Source: Nitrospinaceae bacterium (GTDB lineage: Bacteria; Nitrospinota; Nitrospinia; Nitrospinales; JACRGP01). Taken from it: 39,826 bases of DNA. Under the pieces are notes generated by a model that saw nothing but the letters and a program-made list of their open reading frames with translations, did not search any database and was not told the DNA's origin. The stretch covers positions 1-39,826 of the forward strand of contig JAJDBD010000181.1 in assembly GCA_029261575.1 (NCBI GenBank). Direction: 5' to 3'. Positions 1 to 10,018 of the stretch are shown in pieces. A program made the position numbers and the translations under genes. Position 1 is the first letter of the stretch, and every line of letters starts with the position of its first letter.

Positions 1-307
1 TGGCGGCGCAAGCCGGGCAGGGACTAGCAAAGCTAATCGCAAGCGGCTTGCGCTGTCCAGATACGAAAATTAGCGGCGCCCCAACGGGGTTCCGAATAGC
101 GGGCATACCTGCCGCGTCAAACAAGCTTGAAAGTAGATGAAACTTCCCTGCGCTTGCTTTCCTTGCATCTATGCCCTCTATTCGAAACAGAATTGTACAG
201 AATTAATGAATCCTGACCCTAGCGAACAGCTTTTGGATACTGAATGCCTTGCGGATACATGTTATCATCAAAAGCTAAACGCAAAACACGCTTTCCTTGA
301 CCATCGA
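1..307. other. Non-coding region at window start
   Basis: I find no convincing gene here. An open frame exists from 137, but its first 57 codons look unlike protein and the AsmA-like gene most plausibly starts at 308. The stretch holds a small inverted repeat at 38-52 (CGCAAGC, one base, GCTTGCG) and GC-rich sequence resembling, in style only, the intergenic repeats found further along. I could not identify a convincing promoter for the downstream gene, although a TTGGAT at 233-238 could be a weak -35. No Shine-Dalgarno is visible just before 308. Confidence 0.5.
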
Positions 308-3025
308 ATGCCCTCGTCCCCAAAGCCCGTCAAAACTTCCAAATCTCAACCTCCGAAATCGCGGCGTTGGATATTAATTGTATCGGCGGCTCTGCTTGCA
401 GGCCTTCTCATACTCGCGGGAGCTTTTGCGCTTTTTTTCGACGAGACCCGATTCCGCGACGCTCTCGCCGGAAATATTTCCCAAGCCAGCGGCATGGACA
501 TAAGCTTCGGCGCGCTGGACTGGGGTTACAATAACGGGTTCGCCTTGAAATGCGCCGACCTCAGTGTCCGTTCTGTCGCAGAGAATAGAGAGATTTTCTC
601 AGCCGGAGAGGCGTTTTTCAATATTGACTTGTTCTCTCTTTTCAAGGGGCAAATAAAAATCAACGAGACGACGCTGGTCCGTCCCCGGGCCAGAATACTT
701 TTATCCTCTCCCAAAAAACAGCCGACTCCGCCATCGGTTCCAAAAGAGCCGCAACCGGGACCATCCCAAAAACCCAGCCCCAAAAATTTTGATTCCGCCA
801 ACATTAAAAATTTCCTGGATAATTCAAAACTGGAAATCCCAAAACTTTTCGTGCGCGATGGAATTTTACATTTGGTCCAGCCTGCGCTGGAGGGAAAAGG
901 GCAGGCAGAGTTGGAATTGCAAACCTCTCTGGAAATTCACGTCGCCCGTTCCACCGCCGATTCGCTTGAGATTATTTTAAGCCAAATCGATTTGCAATCT
1001 GGCGCATTGCGTCTGACCGGGTCGGCGCACGGCAAAGATTTTCTGGGAGGAACTCCGTCTCTAAAAGCAAAAATTGGCGCCGGGTCTTTTTCAATCGACG
1101 ATTTGCGATCGTTTTCCGATTGGATTCCGAAGAAATTCCAAAAGTTTTTGAAGCCCGGACTCCTGGAGGGAGAAGTTCTTTCCCTGGAGGCGGAAATCGA
1201 AACTCCTCTGGCGCCAGAGATGAGTCCGGAATATTTAAAAAATAATCTGCAGGCAAAAGTTAACTACCGCCTTGGGGACGTCAAATATAGCGAGGCGGAG
1301 CGCGCGTTTTATTTTCCGCGTCTGGAGGGAACGGGGAATTATATAAATCGCCGAATTCAAAACCAATTTCGCGGCGCCGCTGGGTTGAGAGTCGGCGAAA
1401 CAAATTTGAGTCTCGCCGATTTGGCGGGAAAGGGCGAGGGTTCGGGTAGAACTTTTCACCAAACGCTTTCGGGCAGGGTTTTAGGTGGAATCGTTTTAAC
1501 GGAAAGCAAATTGTCGCCCGCCGAAATTCCGGGCGGCTCGCCTGCATTCGTTTCCAATATCCGATTGAGCGATCTGGATCTAAGCCAACTCCCCCTCCCA
1601 GGAAAAGGCCCGATCGCAAAAGTTGCAGGAAAGGTTTCGGGTGAAATTGAAATCAAAGGTTCCCTCGACGCTCCCCAAAACGCCAGCCTGAAGGCAAAAT
1701 TGACCGGAGCGCAGTGGGCTTTTGAAAACGCCCAAACCCAAGGCCGGGCGGAAAGCGTGGGGTTGGAAATTCAATCCATCTCTTTGCCGGTAATGAAGGC
1801 GGACGTCGACGTAAAAAATTTCTCGGCAGACAATTATCACTTCAATAAAATCACCGGCCAGGTTTTAGCCTCGCCTCAAAAGATCATTATTAGAAACGCG
1901 CGTCTGTTGCCGCGTAACGGAGCGGTCGACGCCAGGGGAAGCTACGATCTGTCCGCACAGTCCTACGTTTTAAACCTGGACGCCAAGGGCCTGCGGCTGG
2001 AAGATTATGAACAACTCGCGGCACAATTAGATCCCGACAAGCCGCCTGCCATTGCAGGCCAAGTTTCCGCAAAAATCAGCTTGGAAGGTTCGCTGGACAA
2101 GCCCGAGGCGGCGCGCCTCAATGGCAACGTAACGGGACTGGGATGGACGTTTAAAGATTCAAAAACGGCGGGTCGACTGGAAAGCATTCGAGTTGGATTG
2201 AGCTCCGCCTCTTTACTCAAAATCCAAACCAACGTCGTCGTCAGAAACTTTTCGTCGGGCGCCTTCATGTTGAAAAAAGTTACGGCCCTTGGCGAAGTTT
2301 TGCCGGAAAAAATCATCCTCAAACAAGGCGAGATTCATCCCGCGCATGGAATCATGAAAACCCAGGGCAGGCATGATTTAAAATCCAAAACTTATCTCCT
2401 GAATTTTCAGGGAAGCGGTTTGCGGCTGGAAGATTATTTTAAACCAAATGCGGAGGGAAGATTTGACCTGAAGGGAAACCTGGAAGGCGACCTGAACAAT
2501 CCGGAGGCGTTGAGAGGCTTGTCCGGAAAAATCTCGCTCGACGCGCGCAAGGGCAGAATCCAAAACCTGGAAGGTTACGCCGCCCTGCTGAACGTGTTGA
2601 ACGCCCGGGTGACTGCAAAAAAATCCAACGGCATTGAATTCGACTTCTTCGGCGGAGACGTTGAGATCAACCGCGGAGTGGCGGTCACGCATAATTTAAA
2701 ACTGGACGGCTCGCAAATCAAGGCTCTGGCGGCGGTTAAAACCGATCTTGTCGCTGAAAAGCTAGCGGGAGAAGTGAAGGTCATGCCTCTGCAACTTGTC
2801 GACGCGGCGGTCAAGGCGATTCCGCTTTTGGGCCGCATATTAGCGGGCGGAAAAACTGGCGGGCTACTGGAAACTTATTTCAAATTGGAAGGGACCTATT
2901 CCCACCCCCAAATCACGCTTCTCAAAAACAAAACCCTGTTGGGGAAACCGCTGAGCGTGGTCAAGGAAACTCTCAAACTGCCCGGCGACCTGGTAAAAAA
3001 AGCCCTGCCAAAATCCGGCTCCTGA
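308..3025 (+). CDS. AsmA-like envelope protein
   Basis: A 905-residue protein with one N-terminal membrane anchor (about residues 17-44, hydrophobic after a Lys/Arg-rich start) and a long beta-rich body. The start of the body (FDETRFRDALAGNISQASG) is typical of AsmA family proteins, and the C-terminal third has the AsmA-like pattern near LEDYFKPNAEGRFDLKGNLEG and GGKTGGLLETYFKLEGTYSHP. Two internal segments repeat each other: KLTGAQWAFENAQTQGRAES and GLGWTFKDSKTAGRLES, each followed by an LEDY block. Family members are large repeating beta-groove proteins of the Gram-negative envelope, linked to outer-membrane assembly and phospholipid transport; that role is inferred here. I chose ATG 308 because the membrane anchor follows directly, whereas the upstream extension to 137 is Cys/Tyr-rich and atypical. 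The gene converges with the nfu-like gene 36 bp away. Confidence 0.8.
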   Translation: MPSSPKPVKTSKSQPPKSRRWILIVSAALLAGLLILAGAFALFFDETRFRDALAGNISQASGMDISFGALDWGYNNGFALKCADLSVRSVAENREIFSAGEAFFNIDLFSLFKGQIKINETTLVRPRARILLSSPKKQPTPPSVPKEPQPGPSQKPSPKNFDSANIKNFLDNSKLEIPKLFVRDGILHLVQPALEGKGQAELELQTSLEIHVARSTADSLEIILSQIDLQSGALRLTGSAHGKDFLGGTPSLKAKIGAGSFSIDDLRSFSDWIPKKFQKFLKPGLLEGEVLSLEAEIETPLAPEMSPEYLKNNLQAKVNYRLGDVKYSEAERAFYFPRLEGTGNYINRRIQNQFRGAAGLRVGETNLSLADLAGKGEGSGRTFHQTLSGRVLGGIVLTESKLSPAEIPGGSPAFVSNIRLSDLDLSQLPLPGKGPIAKVAGKVSGEIEIKGSLDAPQNASLKAKLTGAQWAFENAQTQGRAESVGLEIQSISLPVMKADVDVKNFSADNYHFNKITGQVLASPQKIIIRNARLLPRNGAVDARGSYDLSAQSYVLNLDAKGLRLEDYEQLAAQLDPDKPPAIAGQVSAKISLEGSLDKPEAARLNGNVTGLGWTFKDSKTAGRLESIRVGLSSASLLKIQTNVVVRNFSSGAFMLKKVTALGEVLPEKIILKQGEIHPAHGIMKTQGRHDLKSKTYLLNFQGSGLRLEDYFKPNAEGRFDLKGNLEGDLNNPEALRGLSGKISLDARKGRIQNLEGYAALLNVLNARVTAKKSNGIEFDFFGGDVEINRGVAVTHNLKLDGSQIKALAAVKTDLVAEKLAGEVKVMPLQLVDAAVKAIPLLGRILAGGKTGGLLETYFKLEGTYSHPQITLLKNKTLLGKPLSVVKETLKLPGDLVKKALPKSGS

Positions 3026-3061
3026 CCTCAAGCGACGGGGCGGCCGGTAGAAATTTTTTCG

Positions 3062-3724
3062 CTAAACGGACTTTACCGTCAACTCCCGGTCGAGTTGTTG
3101 TTTGATCTGGCCCTCTATGAACTGGAGAGTGCCGGTGGTGGAGGAGGGACAGTTTCCGCAGGCGCCCTGGTAGTGGATGAGGATTTCGTTTCCCTCGACG
3201 CCTTTCACTTCGACGCCGCCGCCGTCCTTGGCCAGATTGGAACGAATAGAACGGTCAAGCACTTCCTCGACGGCCTTCAGTTTTTCTTCAACAGACAGCG
3301 CATGAAAATCGCTGAACTTGAGCGGCTCCTCTTTTTTTTTCTCTTCCTCGGGCTTGTATATCTGAATATGTTCGTCGACGGTTTTCCATACCCTGGCTTT
3401 CAACGGATTCCATCCGGTGAAATCTTCTTTGGTAACGGTCACAAAATTTCCGGAGACGTAAACGTTTATAATTCCCGGCGTCTCCAATAAGGCCAAACCC
3501 ATTTTATCCCCGTCGCAGTCCTCTTCATTGGACCAGGATTTTTTTCCCAGGCTGAGAACCTGGGCGTTTAACACAAATTGTAGCGCATTGGGATTCGGAG
3601 TCTCGCGGGTGCGAATGACCTTCAAGGCTTTTCGCTGTCCGGCGGCTGGGGGAACGTCGCCGTTATCCTTTTCCTTCGTCTCGCTTTTTTTAGCGCGTTG
3701 CGCCATAAGTTCCGCTATATTCAC
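3062..3724 (-). CDS. Nfu/NifU-type iron-sulfur scaffold protein
   Basis: A 220-residue protein with two recognisable domains. An Nfu N-terminal domain runs from about residue 36 to 125, opening with the characteristic RTRETPNPNALQFVL. A NifU C-terminal domain runs from about 145 to 215 and carries the cluster-binding CxxC (C189 and C192 in GACGNCPSSTTG). Such proteins assemble and hand over [4Fe-4S] clusters to target enzymes in the cytoplasm. The first 35 residues are charged and Lys-rich, with no homology I recognise, and a second charged linker (PEEEKKKEEP) joins the domains. The start is GTG, with a GGAGG about 10 nt upstream. It is last in the long leftward gene block and probably has its own promoter at 3775-3801. 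The two-domain order matches eukaryotic Nfu1 and bacterial Nfu more than E. coli NfuA. Confidence 0.9.
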   Translation of the reverse strand: MNIAELMAQRAKKSETKEKDNGDVPPAAGQRKALKVIRTRETPNPNALQFVLNAQVLSLGKKSWSNEEDCDGDKMGLALLETPGIINVYVSGNFVTVTKEDFTGWNPLKARVWKTVDEHIQIYKPEEEKKKEEPLKFSDFHALSVEEKLKAVEEVLDRSIRSNLAKDGGGVEVKGVEGNEILIHYQGACGNCPSSTTGTLQFIEGQIKQQLDRELTVKSV

Positions 3725-3774
3725 GACCCTGCAACCTCCGACTCGGGATGAAAATTCTGAATGATGTTAAAACA

Positions 3775-3801
3775 ATTATACAATAAATCAAGCGCGTTCA
3801 A
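3775..3801 (-). promoter_or_regulatory. Possible sigma70 promoter of the nfu-like gene
   Basis: Read leftward there is a perfect TATAAT at 3780-3775. A TTGAAC at 3801-3796 could be the -35, but the spacing is only 15 bp. The predicted transcript would start near 3768, leaving a leader of about 43 nt that contains the GGAGG. The short spacer lowers confidence. Confidence 0.4.
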
Positions 3802-3826
3802 GGAAGATTCCAGGTATCCGCGGGTT

Positions 3827-5047
3827 TTAGGAAGAAGGCGGATAATATTTCTGCCACCACAGCTTTAAGAGTTGATTGGAAAAATCATAGACCCGCCCGC
3901 CCTGGTCCTCGATATAAAAATCCGTTTGCAGCAACAACATCAAGCGGCTGAAGGATTGCATTAACTGGCGTTGAGGGCGCGGTTCCGGACGTTTTTTTTC
4001 AAAATCCTCGTAGCGGGCAAACAACGCTTTCAAGGTCTCCCCCTGTGATCGGGACAGGAAGCTCAACATATCCACGGCCTGCTCGCTTTCCATTTCCGGA
4101 TAATAAACCCCGATCCGTGAATAGAAATGCTGGAGATGACCCAACGCCCGGTTCCCCAGCAGAACCTGATCAAAAATCTGATCCACAATATCCTTGGTTA
4201 AAATTTGTCCCTCGTTGTGTCTGGACCAAGTGGCCAGTTCCTTCAACATAAATTGCAAAAAATAAGGTATGGCCTTGCCCAGCAGAGCCTGAACTCTGGG
4301 AATCACCTCGGCGTCGAATTCGACTTCCCGTTCGCTAAAAACTTTCAGGGTAAAGTTTTCCATTTCCTTGTAGCTGAACGGGGGCAAATCAAGATGATAA
4401 AAATCGTTGATCAATTTCGAGTGACCGGTTTGGTCCAGGGTGCCAATCAAATTGGTCGAACCGGCGACCAACCACTGTACGCAGGCGTTGGGAGTTTGCC
4501 GGATGATGCGGAACCAGTGTAAAAAAGTTTCAAACTGTTCCGGCGAACGCTTTTGGATGCGGAGAAGCATGTCCGGCAATTCGTCCACCATGAATATAAC
4601 TTTTTGATTGATCCTCTTGATCCCGTTGAACAATTCGCTGGCCTGATCCTGCCAGTGTTCGTCCCAGTTCAACTCGCCGCGCAACACGTCGCGAATCTCA
4701 AAAAATTCGGACGCGCGGGAGTGGCGGATCAGGTTTTTATACAAGCCCCAAATCATCCCCAACTGTTCAAAAAAATACGACGGCTGGTTTTCCTTGAGGG
4801 CAAAGATCAACTGGAGGATAAAATCGGCGGGAGAGGTCAGAGCTTCGGTGTTTAAATAGACGACCACACAATCGTTGCGGGGTTGGTCGAGAAGATGATA
4901 CATGACGCTGGTCTTGCCCATACGCCGCGGGCCGACCAGGAGGATATTGTTTTTTCTCAGGCTGTCCCACAAATCGTCCAGAAACTCGGTGCGGAAACAA
5001 AAATCATCGCCGCGAACCGGCCCGCCCAATACTAAATCGGTCGCCAT
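3827..5047 (-). CDS. AAA-type ATPase (ATPase_2 / STAND-like)
   Basis: A 406-residue P-loop ATPase. Walker A is GPRRMGKTS at residues 39-47 and Walker B is IFMVDE at 151-156. A likely sensor strand (WLVAGSTNL) follows at 192-200, and a winged-helix-like C-terminal part extends from about 280. The RRMGKTS form and early GGPVRGDDFCFR segment resemble the archaeal-type ATPase_2 family and related STAND NTPases. These couple ATP binding to regulation or protein assembly, but their substrates are rarely known. I cannot assign a biological role. The start ATG has an AGGCAGG sequence about 5-6 nt upstream. It sits between cstA and nfu, separated from cstA by an intergenic repeat, and no partner effector gene is adjacent. 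Confidence 0.7.
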   Translation of the reverse strand: MATDLVLGGPVRGDDFCFRTEFLDDLWDSLRKNNILLVGPRRMGKTSVMYHLLDQPRNDCVVVYLNTEALTSPADFILQLIFALKENQPSYFFEQLGMIWGLYKNLIRHSRASEFFEIRDVLRGELNWDEHWQDQASELFNGIKRINQKVIFMVDELPDMLLRIQKRSPEQFETFLHWFRIIRQTPNACVQWLVAGSTNLIGTLDQTGHSKLINDFYHLDLPPFSYKEMENFTLKVFSEREVEFDAEVIPRVQALLGKAIPYFLQFMLKELATWSRHNEGQILTKDIVDQIFDQVLLGNRALGHLQHFYSRIGVYYPEMESEQAVDMLSFLSRSQGETLKALFARYEDFEKKRPEPRPQRQLMQSFSRLMLLLQTDFYIEDQGGRVYDFSNQLLKLWWQKYYPPSS

Positions 5048-5138
5048 CTAAGCCTGCCTTTTCATTTTAGGAAACCGCTAAAAGATGAAAATCGACAACG
5101 TCGCTATCGATTCGAAAAAACTTCCATTCGCCGGCTAT

Positions 5139-5166
5139 TGCCTCCAGGCGCTTGCCTGGCGGCGCC
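5139..5166 (+). repeat. Intergenic repeat, module B, right-facing copy
   Basis: A 28-bp element beginning TGCCTCCAGGCGCTTGCC. It contains a short palindrome, CCAGGC-GCTT-GCCTGG. It matches the reverse complement of 6903-6930 at 27 of 28 positions, and about 20 bp of it recur at 23947-23967. It ends one base short of the cstA stop codon, so a cstA transcript would form this hairpin directly after the gene. Confidence 0.8.
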
Positions 5167-5167
5167 G

Positions 5168-6877
5168 TCAAGCGGAAGCTGGAAGATCCTTCAACCCCTG
5201 GCTCTGCCGCTTCCTTAAAGCCCGCCAACCTTCGTAACCGACAAACATCGCCAAAGCAATCAATCCCAAAGACGCGCATCCCAGAAAAATATTCGGAACC
5301 GGCGCGGTAAAAAATCTATGCGCCTGCCAGGCCAGAGCGCCAATGGTTGTGACCACCATGAAGACGGCTGGATACAAAGTATACGCCGCGGGCTTCTTTA
5401 TTCCTATGAGGTAACTGGAGACGACGAACAACGCCACGGCGGCGATGAGCTGATTCGTCGCGCCAAACACGGGCCAGATTTTTTGCCAGCCCGCAGTCGC
5501 GCCGATGAAATATGCCAACACAACCACCAGCCCCGTGGCAACGTATTTGTTGTATAAAAATGGAACGTTCGGGCCGACCATTTCCTGAACGATGAACCGG
5601 TTGATCCGCACCGCCGTATCCAGCGTGGTGAGAACAAACGTGTTGAGCGCTAAAACGGCGATCATCGACGCAAAGGTGAACCCCAAACCCGGCGCCATTT
5701 GGCTGACCACATTGCCGTATCCATTACCGAAGGCGTAGATCCATCCTCCGGAACTTAAAGATTCGCGAAATCCCAACACCGCCATGTCCACCCCGCCCCC
5801 GATGGGAGCGACCCAGTATAAACCGCCGCCGACCAACAAAATAGTGACCACCGCCACGACGCCTTCGGTCAACATTCCTCCGTAACTGATGAGCCTACCC
5901 TGCGACTCCCGGGCCAATTGCTTGGACACGGTGCCTCCCGCTACCAAAGAATGGAATCCGGAAACCGCGCCGCAAGCCACCAACACAAACAGCATCGGCC
6001 AGAGCGGTCCCTTTTCCTCGGAGTAGCTTCCAAGATAGGCCGGGGTGTTGAGGCTGGGTTGCACCCAAATGATGGCCGTGATCCCCAAAGCCAGAGTGCC
6101 AAATAAAATATACGTGGAAATATAATCCCGCGGTTGCAACAGAATATTGACCGGCAACACGGAGGCCGCGGCGGCATATATCAGGAGCGCCACAAACCAG
6201 AACATCAAGGGAGAGAGGCCAAAATAATCCGCTTCGCCCAAAACGACGGGATACTTGAATCCAACAAATATGGTCAAAAGAACGGCCAGCGCGGCGAGCG
6301 CGGAGGCCAGGCTTAGATTGGCGTTTCTATAATAAATGAACCATCCCAGGATCATGGCGATGGGAATCAGGCCGAAAGTGGGAACGACCATCTTAGGTTG
6401 CGCGATGAGAGTTTTCGCGGCCACGACTCCAAACACCGCGATGACCAGCAACATGGCGAGGATCAAAAATATGGAGAAAATCGTTTTGGCGCGTATCCCC
6501 ATTGAGGTTTCCGCCACGTCCGCTATGGAACGACCGCCGTTGCGGACGGAAACCATCAGGGTCACGTAATCGTGAACGGCTCCGATAAAAACGCTGCCGA
6601 GCAGTATCCAGACCAAGGATACGGCCCAGCCGAAATAATGCATGGCGACGATGGGTCCAATGATGGGACCGGCCCCGGCAATGGAAGCGAAATTATGGCC
6701 GAAGAGAACCAACGGTTTGCTGGAAACGTAATCCACCCCGTCGGCCTGGTCGACGGCGGGGGTGCGGTTGGCGTCGTTCGGTTGGATTACTTCGCGGTCG
6801 ATTCGCCCGGCGTAATATCGGTAGCCGACAAAATAAAAAAACAGGCAGGAAAAAATAAGTATCGCAACGGAAAGCAT
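5168..6877 (-). CDS. cstA: Carbon starvation protein CstA family transporter
   Basis: A 569-residue polytopic membrane protein, hydrophobic over most of its length, with around 16 predicted spans. The N-terminal block with YYAGRIDREVIQPND followed by FGHNFASIAGAGPIIGP is the CstA signature, and GGTVSKQLARESQG plus the TLDTAVRINRFIVQE segment are also family hallmarks. CstA proteins take up pyruvate or peptides across the inner membrane, usually under carbon limitation; which substrate applies here cannot be told. The protein is shorter than E. coli CstA (about 700 residues), as expected for the short CstA form. No Shine-Dalgarno is evident before the ATG. The gene is bracketed by near-identical 28-bp inverted repeats, one 25 bp upstream of the start codon and one immediately after the stop. 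Confidence 0.93.
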   Translation of the reverse strand: MLSVAILIFSCLFFYFVGYRYYAGRIDREVIQPNDANRTPAVDQADGVDYVSSKPLVLFGHNFASIAGAGPIIGPIVAMHYFGWAVSLVWILLGSVFIGAVHDYVTLMVSVRNGGRSIADVAETSMGIRAKTIFSIFLILAMLLVIAVFGVVAAKTLIAQPKMVVPTFGLIPIAMILGWFIYYRNANLSLASALAALAVLLTIFVGFKYPVVLGEADYFGLSPLMFWFVALLIYAAAASVLPVNILLQPRDYISTYILFGTLALGITAIIWVQPSLNTPAYLGSYSEEKGPLWPMLFVLVACGAVSGFHSLVAGGTVSKQLARESQGRLISYGGMLTEGVVAVVTILLVGGGLYWVAPIGGGVDMAVLGFRESLSSGGWIYAFGNGYGNVVSQMAPGLGFTFASMIAVLALNTFVLTTLDTAVRINRFIVQEMVGPNVPFLYNKYVATGLVVVLAYFIGATAGWQKIWPVFGATNQLIAAVALFVVSSYLIGIKKPAAYTLYPAVFMVVTTIGALAWQAHRFFTAPVPNIFLGCASLGLIALAMFVGYEGWRALRKRQSQGLKDLPASA

Positions 6878-6902
6878 GGCAGTTTAATTTTTCAGCCGGC
6901 GA

Positions 6903-6930
6903 GGCGCCGCCAGACAAGCGCCTGGAGGCA
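6903..6930 (-). repeat. Intergenic repeat, module B, left-facing copy
   Basis: This is the reverse complement of the 28-bp element at 5139-5166, with one mismatch. It lies 25 bp upstream of the cstA start codon and directly abuts a module A copy that begins at 6933. Its hairpin would fall in the cstA leader or promoter region. Confidence 0.8.
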
Positions 6931-6932
6931 GG

Positions 6933-6987
6933 GTTTGATTTGCATACCCAACGTAAATTGTGGCATTCGCCGTATTAGATGCGCCTG
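6933..6987 (+). repeat. Intergenic repeat, module A, diverged copy
   Basis: Begins TTTGATTTGCATACCCAACG. The first 20 bp match the copy at 23892 at about 17-18 positions, and the remainder (CCGTAT, AG, GCGCCT landmarks) aligns with more divergence. It lies between purA and cstA, next to module B. Confidence 0.6.
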
Positions 6988-7008
6988 TTGGGTCCAGCGG
7001 CACGCTGG

Positions 7009-8310
<1,302 letters not shown>

Positions 8311-8345
8311 TCATTCAAACGATTTTCGGGCATATTTCGATTGGG

Positions 8346-8361
8346 TCGACCTGACGGTCGA
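8346..8361. promoter_or_regulatory. Small hairpin in the purA leader
   Basis: TCGACC, a TGAC loop, then GGTCGA: 6-bp perfect arms. It lies between the predicted transcription start (near 8399) and the purA start codon at 8295. There is no T-run, so it is not an obvious terminator; any regulatory role is speculative. Confidence 0.35.
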
Positions 8362-8405
8362 ACGGAAAATTGTGGGTGGAAAGTTTTTTTATTGGTCGGG
8401 GTGTC

Positions 8406-8434
8406 ATTATGGATATCCCCCTATTTAAAGTCAA
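8406..8434 (-). promoter_or_regulatory. Sigma70-type promoter of purA
   Basis: Leftward TTGACT (8434-8429), a 17-bp spacer, then CATAAT (8411-8406): each hexamer matches consensus at 5 of 6 positions. The predicted start is near 8399. The -35 overlaps a 13-bp direct repeat, TCAAACGATTTTC, at 8431-8443, whose second copy is at 8315-8327 inside the leader. Confidence 0.65.
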
Positions 8435-8453
8435 ACGATTTTCAGGAGGCGGT

Positions 8454-8855
8454 TCACCCCATTCGCTTCAATTCATGGACGGCTTCCGATGGCATTACCG
8501 GACCCGTGCCTATCCCGGGACACTCCTCTTGCGTTTCTTTCCAGGTTCTTTGGGAAACCAGGTTCTCGTCCCAAAACGGAAAGCTCCTGCATTGAGCGGG
8601 CTTGGCGGGATGGATTCTGCAACCGCTTTCCAGAAGAAAGGGACAGGGCTTGTTTTCCATCACCTCAATATTCCAATAAGTCCCTTCCCGGCTCAAAAAC
8701 TGGCCCTTGAACGCGGCGACCGAGAGGCCCAAATAATCCGCGGCCCTGCGGATATCCTCCGAATTCATACGCACGATTCCGGGTCGGCGGCAACATTGCG
8801 TACACCCCTTTTCGCATTCAAAGCGCAGGGTCTCCCGCTCCCACCATTCGCTCAT
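8454..8855 (-). CDS. YkgJ-type cysteine-cluster protein
   Basis: A 133-residue protein with the C-x3-C-x2-CC pattern at residues 14, 18, 21 and 22 and later cysteines at 71, 79 and 89 (CPFLLESGCRIHPAKPAQCR). This is the layout of the zinc/iron-chelating YkgJ family (CxxCxxCC family). The family is predicted to bind Fe or Zn and its biochemical role is largely unknown; some members sit with methylases or flagellar genes. Only 2 nt separate its ATG from the proB stop, so it is co-transcribed with, and probably translationally coupled to, proB. No separate Shine-Dalgarno is seen. Confidence 0.8.
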   Translation of the reverse strand: MSEWWERETLRFECEKGCTQCCRRPGIVRMNSEDIRRAADYLGLSVAAFKGQFLSREGTYWNIEVMENKPCPFLLESGCRIHPAKPAQCRSFPFWDENLVSQRTWKETQEECPGIGTGPVMPSEAVHELKRMG

Positions 8856-8857
8856 TT

Positions 8858-10018
8858 TTACAGCACCACAAGATCGTCGCGATGCACGACTTCCTCGTAA
8901 AAATTAGGCCCAACGACGCCTCGGACGGAAGCCGTTTTCATTCCCTTGATCCTGTCCATTTCCCCGGAACTGTAATTCACCAGTCCGCGAGCAAACTCTT
9001 TTTGGTTTTCATCAAGAATGCGGACGCAGTTTCCAAATTCAAATTTGCCGTCGACGCCGGTCACTCCGGCGGGCAACAAACTCTTGCCGCGTTCGGCGAT
9101 GGCTTTGCGCGCTCCCATATCGACTATGATTTTTCCGATTGGCTTCAAGGTATGGGCGATCCAATGTTTTCTATCCTTGATTTTTCCATCCGAAGAATAA
9201 AACAGCGTCCCGACTTCCTCGCCGGCAAACACCTTCTCCAGAACCTTCTTGTCCAGGCCGTCCACCACCAGAGCGGGGACGCCGAAGCTCATGGTTTTTT
9301 TGGCCGCCAGAACCTTGGTGTACATTCCCCCCACGGTCACCAGGTTGCGACTTTTCCCCGCAAGCTTTTCGATCTCCGGAGTCACCCGCTCGACATGGCT
9401 GATCAATTTCGCGGGTTCCTCTCCCCGCACCGCAGGTCTGCCGGGATCGCGGGTGAACAAACCGGGAACGTCGGAAAGTATGATCAACAACTGCGCGTTC
9501 GCCAAACAGGCCACGGTGGCCGAAAGCGTGTCGTTGTCGCCGATTTTTATTTCGTCCACGGTCACGGAATCGTTTTCATTGATGATCGGGATCACCCCGC
9601 GCGACAACAGGGCGTCGATGGTGTTTTTGGCGTTGAGGTAGCGTTTGCGGTTTTCCAGGTCGTCGTTGCCGAGCAAAATCTGCCCGACCATCAGTCCCTG
9701 CTTTTCAAACTTTTTTTCGTAGGAATGCATCAAGGCGCTTTGGCCGACGGCGGCGCAGGCCTGTTTTTCCGGAATGGAAAGATTCTCGCGGTCCAGTCCC
9801 AGTCGGCTCCTCCCCGCCATCACCGCGCCGGAAGAAACGAGAGCCACCTCGTACCCGACGTCGACCAGTTTTTTGACCTGCCGGGAATAGTGGCGCACCA
9901 TATTGCGGTTCAAACCCTGAACGAGATTCGACCCGCCCTCTTCGCGATGGGAGATCACGCTACTGCCAATCTTGATCACCACGCGCTTGACCGCGCGCAA
10001 CAATTTAATTCTGTTCAA
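8858..10018 (-). CDS. proB: Glutamate 5-kinase with C-terminal PUA domain
   Basis: A 386-residue enzyme that phosphorylates glutamate as the first step of proline synthesis. The amino-acid kinase domain fills about residues 8-260 (VVIKIGSSVIS, ALVSSGAVMAGRSRLG, INENDSVTVDEIKIGDNDTLSA). A PUA domain follows from about 285 (GKIIVDMGARKAIAERGKSLLPAGV), as in E. coli ProB. The start is TTG, forming a TTGA overlap with the stop of the upstream hydrolase gene, with AGGAG 9 nt before it. This start is supported because the kinase core begins only about 10 residues later. proA is not adjacent in this window, although proB and proA are neighbours in many bacteria. Confidence 0.95.
   Translation of the reverse strand: MNRIKLLRAVKRVVIKIGSSVISHREEGGSNLVQGLNRNMVRHYSRQVKKLVDVGYEVALVSSGAVMAGRSRLGLDRENLSIPEKQACAAVGQSALMHSYEKKFEKQGLMVGQILLGNDDLENRKRYLNAKNTIDALLSRGVIPIINENDSVTVDEIKIGDNDTLSATVACLANAQLLIILSDVPGLFTRDPGRPAVRGEEPAKLISHVERVTPEIEKLAGKSRNLVTVGGMYTKVLAAKKTMSFGVPALVVDGLDKKVLEKVFAGEEVGTLFYSSDGKIKDRKHWIAHTLKPIGKIIVDMGARKAIAERGKSLLPAGVTGVDGKFEFGNCVRILDENQKEFARGLVNYSSGEMDRIKGMKTASVRGVVGPNFYEEVVHRDDLVVL

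Noticed and set aside
137-307. N-terminal extension of the AsmA-like protein
   Set aside because: The 57 added residues are Cys/Tyr-rich and precede the canonical charged start and membrane anchor; ATG 308 is the better start.
3014-3061. Possible terminator between the AsmA-like and nfu-like genes
   Set aside because: A CCGGC/GCCGG stem with a loop over 20 nt precedes TTTTTT, but the stem is too short and the loop too large.
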